A stretch of DNA of 64,000 nucleotides from Spongilla lacustris (Eukaryota > Porifera > Demospongiae > Spongillida > Spongillidae): contig OX442424.1 in assembly GCA_949361645.1 (NCBI GenBank), positions 6,038,978-6,102,977 on the forward strand, given 5' to 3'. The notes beneath the pieces are model-generated. The model did no database searches and was not told where the DNA came from. It was given only the letters and a program-made list of their open reading frames with translations. Below are positions 20,500 through 64,000 of the stretch, piece by piece (positions within the stretch are counted from its first letter, which is position 1; the number at the start of each line of letters is the position of its first letter). The position numbers and the translations under genes were made by a program.

Positions 20500-22980
20500 T
20501 ACAGTCCAGGTAGCAAGTTGTATATGATTCTGTACAATAATTATCATATCAAAAAGTGAATGGCTGTTTTTTAATATGATGAATAGGCTAAGCTGTCATT
20601 TTACACAAACATATACTAAGTAATCGCAATGGAATGCCTTCATGTTATAAGTACGACAAAACAACGTTAAGTATGCATGAGGGACTGACGCATGCTAGCG
20701 CTTGTGGTAATTACAGTTCAACTTCCACTTGCAGGCTATATATCAGATCGAGCTCCATGGTACCCAGCTGTGACAAAATGCTGCATATGCAGTCCTTAAA
20801 AATAATTAATTCTCGAAATCAGTTAGCACTTAGTAGCGATGCAACCATTATTAAGATTATAAGCTATCATTGCATTATAAATGATTAGCACGGTCTATAC
20901 ATGTATCTACTCCATGTACAATCTTTACTAAGTGATGAATGAATTCGTTCCCCGTAAGCCATGATGGTGCTCACAAACTACATGTATGGGCTTACAGCTC
21001 GGTTAGAGTTAGGATTTAGGTCACATATTTAGTCGCTTATAAATTAACCACAAAAGGTTCATAGTTGCTATAACAATTAATTGGTATTAATTAAAACCTC
21101 TGTTATATCAAATTATTTCGATTAATTCCTAAACAGTTGTCGTTAGCTACCCACCCTGTATTGTATCTTCCTTTAGTGCTTTGAATTTATAATTTAGGCA
21201 AGATGAAATAATTCAACCTATGTAGGATGTCTATTGTTTTATTTTATTTTATGTATAGATGTTGTTTTATTAATTCGTTTATAAATATAAAATGAATTTT
21301 TAGTTTGATTACATCAGCGCTTCATCGAACATTAATTAACTATTTAAATACCCTGCAGGACTCAGTGGTATATATGATTTGAAGGCAATGGTGGTGTACC
21401 AAGGAAGGAAACAACTCTAAACATGAGTTCACTAATATAAGAAAAAACATAATAGCATTGCCTTCAAATCCTATAGATACCGTTAATTTTGTTTGTTTCA
21501 TAAGTTTTTCATAGGACATTAAAAATAAGACGTGCAAAATGATAATGATGTGAAGTAATATCAGGGGTGCATATATACAGACGTGTAGGTCTTGGGAATT
21601 AGCTTTATGCACTGCTGCATAAAGCTAATTGTGTCAAAAGGTGCGACAGAATCAACTGATATCTAGAATCGATCTAATGAGCGGCTATCCGGCTGATTCT
21701 AACGCGTCAGAATAGGAGAATTGATCAGAAACAGCTGCAGACTTCGAAAAAGTTAGTACTGCAATGCGTCCAAGCCCTTAGTGAGATGCTTTACGCCATG
21801 TGGGTCTGGGGACGAGACTACCATTTTTATATACCACGATTACAAAAGGCGCTCAGTAGTTAAGTTCCAGTTAACTAAAGAAACATGTTCAGTTTGTTGT
21901 GCAGTTAAATTATTATCTTTTCAGTTAAGTTATAGATAACTAAACTGTTTTTTGCCACAACCCATTTAAGTTAACTTTACAATTAATTTAGTTAAACAGT
22001 CACACGAAGTTTATATGATTGAAATTGGCATTCAAGATTGTTCTCTTATTTTCGTTCTGCTTCAAATTGCATAGCTTACTCGAGGGGAAAAAAAGTGCTC
22101 AGAACTGCATGGCTGAAATAATAATAGTTAGAAAACAATCGATCTTGATCCAAAACTCCAATGGATCAGTCAATCTTGGTATCGTCTGATATGATTAAGT
22201 GAATTGGGCCAGGATTACCTTGAAATGCGGGGACAGAACTTCCGAGATCACTCTCATACATGTATAATCATAATTATATTTGGATTGACAAAGGGGAAAA
22301 AAAAAGATTCCTTCTGCACGAAGCGCGGAGATATGTGCAAGCCCATTTGAAAAATGGGACTTTTAGTCATCATTATCATTAGCATGTCTACAAGTAAGTA
22401 TACCCAATTGAGAAAGAATGCCATATTGTACCTTGGACGGATAAATCCTTAACTAATTCCATATATCTATATAAAACCAGTTAAGTTAAGGTATCTTATC
22501 AGATCACGAATTTAATAATGAGGTTACCAACTTAATCAATGATTGTAATATCATTTATAATCCTATCATAGGTCATTATTATTCAAAAGCGTTTTCTCTC
22601 GACGCGTACGGCGCATAATGAAATACATTAATGTGGTCAGTTAAATTGTAACAACGCCGTATAGTCTCATGCCCAATGCATCGCAGCTGCAATCATAGAT
22701 ACTATCTATGCTGCAATGAATTACACCGACCATGCATTGATTCAGTAAGCATTGGGAGAAATTCGCATTCGACCTCAACAATATCACAACAGTGTAACGT
22801 TTTTCGTGCGAAACTAGGAAGCCAGCAGCATCGTTCGGAGTTTGAATGCGCAAATTGATCGCCGCTAGGGTTTATCATGTACGCTGTTCTAAGCAATATA
22901 TAAATCTTTCATAATCCAGTACAAATCTACAGCTAGTCCACTACTCCACTTTGTGACAAATCAGTTAAACGTTCAAGCAA
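20500..22980. other. Intergenic region without recognisable genes
   Basis: About 2.5 kb, AT-rich, with only short meaningless ORFs. I see no coding signature on either strand. The only structure is a MITE remnant at 21361-21490 and repeated GTTAACTA-like words near 21,860-21,990. It separates the 3' end of dynein from the sFRP-like gene. Confidence 0.6.
21361..21490. mobile_element. MITE copy C (degenerate)
   Basis: ATGATTTGAAGGCAATGGTG at the left is mirrored by CATTGCCTTCAAATC at 21455. AAGGAAGGAAACAA recalls the arms of the copies at 6.9 and 9.4 kb. The terminal GAGAAAGTT words are mostly lost. Confidence 0.55.
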
Positions 22981-22986
22981 AGAGAC

Positions 22987-60757
<37,771 letters not shown>

Positions 60758-60922
60758 GGCACAAAACGATGAGTAACTGATACAGCCGTTCCTCGGTATT
60801 AAAAGCAGTGACCTTTTTTTTTTAATAGAACGGAATGAAAATGAGCCTAGAATATTCTAATAAAGCAGCACCTGCTAATGACAGATGCGCATGCGCTCAG
60901 TTAAAAGTTAAATGTTCTATTT
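60758..60922. promoter_or_regulatory. Dynein promoter / AIF1 3' flank with NRF1-type palindrome
   Basis: Only 165 bp separate the AIF1 stop codon from the dynein ATG on the same strand. TGCGCATGCGC at 60886-60896 matches the NRF1 consensus (YGCGCAYGCGCR), a typical site in TATA-less housekeeping promoters. A poly-A/T run at 60809-60823 lies between it and the start codon. I see no clear AATAAA for AIF1 here. Confidence 0.5.
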
Positions 60923-63485
60923 TTAAGGCAGATCGGTTAAAGTTTTCTTCGGTGGAGGACCCTTGGGTCTTTCTTTTTCCTTCTTTTTTTCTTCGAACAT
61001 CAATATCCTGTAAAAAATAAAAAATAAAACATTGGTATATGACAGTGAGACTAGTGCACATGCATATTCTACTCACAATTTCAGAATACTGGATTTTTTC
61101 CCAAGCATCATGTCCAGGAATTCATTATAATGAATTGTACCTGCAAAAAGTCTGATGTCATGTTTCCATTTCTAGTTACAAAGACGACAGTTAAGTACTT
61201 ATTCAATCACAACTAATGAAGGGACCTGTGTGGGACTACATGGCACAAGGACACACACCTTCACTAACCTGAGTTCGTATAGTCTACCTCTGCAATCATT
61301 TTCTTCAGTTCAAGGTGCGTCTTTGCCTGACCCAACTTCTCCATCATTCGCTTTAGCTCCATTATATCTGAGAGATGGGCATAAAAACAGTGACTCCCCA
61401 TCCACACCTACTGCTTCAGTTACGCTCACCAATATCTCCCGAGTTATTCTCATCAAATTCCATGAACTGCTCTATTATAAAATATCAAGGCATGTTCGTT
61501 CATTTCAGCTACATTTTTGTATCACACGTCAATATACAATAACTAACCAACTAATTATAACCAGCAAAATTATTAATTGAAGCACACACTATTAACTCCT
61601 CAGCTACACTGCGAGCAATGTTAAGAGGGAGAGAGAGAATGAATGTCCAATGCCTGAGGTTATGGCAATAGTGCCCTAGCATCAGCCCAGGTTAGACCAA
61701 CCATAGAGAGCTGAAGTGGCCTGGGACTGGGAAACAGTGAATCTTATTCATGGCAGCAGCCATAGAACTACCTGTGTTTATACATGTTTCTACCTTTAGC
61801 GACCTGGGCTGTCACACTTGCATCAAAGTTATCTACCAAAATTTCACACCCACATTGCATAACCAACTACTATTAAGAACAACGTACAACATTGCGAAAT
61901 GTGGTATTTTTCTTTGTCATCCAAGTGTCCCATGTTATACGATAATGTACAGGACATTCACTTACTCTTGTAAGCTTCTAGCTTCTCTTCCAAGCCCTCC
62001 ACATCCTGATACTTGCCACCATCCAGGTACTCCTGACAAATCATGCAAGAGCATGATGGCCATCTTTTAATTAGCCAGGCACCATATGCTACACCTATGT
62101 CACACACATTACATTAACATCATGCTGGCATGCATAACCAGCTATACTGACAGCTTGTCAATCATCCGCATTTCTATCATTATAACAAGAAATCAGCTCC
62201 ACAAATAAGATGGCAGTGGGTGAAGGGATGGGGTCTGCGAGCAATAAATTATATTTTGACTTCGCTTGCTACAGTTTCGAGATGAGCCAGCTCAGCATTC
62301 CAGCACAAACGCCAGGTTACTCCCAGGCCTTGCTCTTGGCAAGGTTTACTAAGCACTCAATTCATTTGGCAAATAACTAAATACAAATGAGGTTTACCCA
62401 TTTTCAACTATAGCTAATTAATGGTGCACTTATATGGGATGTCAGCTCACACCAGGTGTAAATACCATACAATTCACATCAACATCATCACATCCCAAGT
62501 AAAGAAAGACAATGGACTTGTGGCCAAGGTTTGATAGATGAGCAAGCCGTGGGTGGATATACACGTATGTCAGATTTGAGCTGGGGCCCTCCCATCCTTA
62601 ATTATCAAGAAGGGTTGCACGCATGGTGCACAAAATGACAGCTATACACTCACCTGGTTCATCTTATCCAGAGCTTTTTCTTGCTCTGCTTTGAGACTTC
62701 CAAATGCCTTCCCACCTGTTTGGCAAAAATAATAATAAAAATCATTGTATCTGTCTGCTAAAGAAGACCTTGTGTGCAAAGGAGCTTTGCAGACAAGGTT
62801 GGATGCATGCACCATTTTTGATGATTCTACATACCAGGTCGGCTTTGAGAAGTATTTTGGCTGTACACCATCTAACTCCCTCACAGAATCCTTATCATGC
62901 CCACTGAATTCTTATGCATTACGTTGCTACACTGCAGAGCCATGTAGCTTTGTGGGCTCCGTGCGGATCGCACCGCAAGAATTTTACCCACTTATGTTTT
63001 TCCAAATACGGCGAGGCAAAAACAGGAAGCCAGTTCATACGCGGCCGCTTATCATAACCATAGATAGTATAATTTACGCTTAAGAGTCACAAAAATAACA
63101 TGACACTTGAAAATCAACACCATTGGTGTTTTAGAAACGACTATTATATATTTATATATATATGCCATCACGTATGTGCCCACCCTGGTGACCCTACTGA
63201 ACTTACATTGAGTGGGACATGGCACCATTCAATTGCAATCAGAACTCTGAGAACTACATGCACCGGTCGGATTCGACATCATGACGCGCATGCAGTTACA
63301 AGCGATGAGTAACCAGATTATATACAATACACACATACTGATGTCGGTCAATCCGTCACTGCTGCGAGTGAACGACAGGCTAACACCGCATTGTCCACAA
63401 CGATCACCACCCCCAAAGCCTTTCAAGTAATTGCCCAAAAATATTCGACTGCTACCGCTGAATCAACCGTACCTTGATAGTTCAT
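60923..63485 (-). CDS. AIF1: Allograft inflammatory factor 1 (EF-hand, actin-binding)
   Basis: Seven coding exons: 63473-63485, 62654-62715, 61966-62032, 61430-61471, 61269-61367, 61077-61140, 60923-61007. They sum to 432 nt, giving 143 residues; vertebrate AIF1/IBA1 has 147. The protein starts [17 protein letters not shown], then has [16 protein letters not shown], an EF-hand [32 protein letters not shown], a second degenerate EF-hand with [19 protein letters not shown], and ends [11 protein letters not shown]. This order and the C-terminal proline-rich tail are diagnostic for the family. AIF1 binds calcium and bundles F-actin in immune-like and phagocytic cells of animals. Frame is kept through all six splices. 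Confidence 0.93.
61500..62650. other. AIF1 introns without further genes
   Basis: Apart from AIF1 exon 3 (61966-62032), this stretch is intronic. I see no repeats of note and no coding signal on the other strand. Confidence 0.6.
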
Positions 63486-63621
63486 TGCTGCCTGGTGAAA
63501 CACTTCGGAAGTTGACGCCCCCACAATCCGTTTAAATACTTACCGGTCGTTATATAACTATTAATGGGCGATAAAACTAAACTTTATAATTTAATCATTC
63601 GTGTAATTTGTTTACACTTGT
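63486..63621. promoter_or_regulatory. Head-to-head promoter of AIF1 and delta tubulin
   Basis: The start codons of AIF1 (minus, 63485) and delta tubulin (plus, 63622) are 136 bp apart and diverge, so both transcripts must start within or near this interval. It contains CTTCGGAAG, an ETS-like palindrome near 63508, and AT-rich TTATAT/TTTATAA stretches on both strands. No clear TATA box at a standard distance can be assigned. Confidence 0.5.
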
Positions 63622-64000
63622 ATGTCGTGTGTCTTTGTGAATTTGGGTCAGTGTGGTAATCAGCTGGGTCTGGTCTTTTGGCGGGAGGTGGAGGGTTGGC
63701 ACAAGCGCGCACAGCTGGGTGCAACCAAAGACACAAAACATCGTTTCCCATACTCAACATTAGATGGTTCGCTGCCGTGTGTGTTGGTCGACACAGAGCG
63801 CAAAGTTGTGACGAGGTGTACCGCAGCAGAGCAGCTGAAGAGACGGGTTGCGCCGGACTGCGTTTTTACGGAATGTAGGGGTCGTGGAAACAACTGGGCA
63901 TACGGATACTCTCAAGACGTGGTATTACGTTCTCATGATCGGCGTGCTCCGTCGGTTGAAAACATTGCGGAACAAGTTAGGAAATTGGCAGAGAAGATTG
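63622..64000 (+). CDS. TUBD1: Delta tubulin, 5' exon (runs off the window)
   Basis: The open frame starts MSCVFVNLGQCGNQLGLVFW, the tubulin nucleotide-binding N-terminus, and continues through LPCVLVDTERKVVTR to GRGNNWAYGY near codon 95. NNWAYGY favours delta over epsilon tubulin (NNWAVGH) or alpha/beta types. The first 126 codons are present with no stop. Delta tubulin is needed for triplet microtubules of centrioles and basal bodies in the family. Divergence from canonical tubulins is strong, as is usual for delta. Confidence 0.8.
   Translation, partial: MSCVFVNLGQCGNQLGLVFWREVEGWHKRAQLGATKDTKHRFPYSTLDGSLPCVLVDTERKVVTRCTAAEQLKRRVAPDCVFTECRGRGNNWAYGYSQDVVLRSHDRRAPSVENIAEQVRKLAEKI

Noticed and set aside
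63622..64000. Epsilon or alpha/beta tubulin
   Set aside because: NNWAYGY and the spacing after it fit delta; alpha and beta have NNWARG or NNWAKG, epsilon NNWAVGH.

Overview
The window is animal genomic DNA. The genes are split by many GT-AG introns (88 coding exons in one gene). Coding content includes a secreted Frizzled-related protein (Frizzled cysteine-rich domain plus netrin-like domain), a receptor guanylyl-cyclase-like protein, allograft inflammatory factor 1, delta tubulin and a full-length cytoplasmic dynein 1 heavy chain. The protein divergence, short introns, AT-rich intergenic DNA full of TGCATG-type palindromes, and abundant foldback elements suggest an early-branching metazoan. 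A sponge is my best guess, but I cannot name the species from sequence alone.

Layout. 1-4,050: intergenic DNA with foldback (inverted-repeat) elements and retroelement debris. 4,059-16,749 (minus): a receptor guanylyl-cyclase-like gene with signal peptide, ligand-binding ectodomain, one membrane span, kinase-homology domain, coiled signalling helix and a degenerate cyclase domain. Its introns carry foldback elements, a broken Merlin-type transposase, a retroelement fragment and a large hairpin. 16,970-18,290: CA microsatellite and two related foldback elements. 19,232-20,407 (minus): sFRP-like gene crossed by a 200-N assembly gap. 20,500-22,980: intergenic, essentially empty apart from one MITE remnant. 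22,987-60,757 (minus): cytoplasmic dynein 1 heavy chain. My 88 exons sum to 13,944 nt (4,647 residues plus stop), almost exactly the length of the vertebrate protein. Its introns hold more than fifteen minisatellites and microsatellites, a small repeated palindromic-ended element, and duplicated intron and exon pieces. 60,923-63,485 (minus): AIF1 in seven coding exons, ending 165 bp upstream of the dynein start codon. 63,622-64,000 (plus): first exon of delta tubulin, head-to-head with AIF1 across about 136 bp.

How the genes relate. Dynein 1 heavy chain (retrograde microtubule motor) and delta tubulin (centriole/basal body) both belong to microtubule biology. AIF1 is an actin- and calcium-binding EF-hand protein. 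The tight spacing of the three suggests shared promoter regions, with an NRF1-type site between dynein and AIF1. The receptor-like and sFRP genes are separate cell-surface or secreted signalling genes. Exon boundaries were read by hand from splice consensus, frame and family conservation. Most should be right to within a few bases; those of the receptor gene are less certain.
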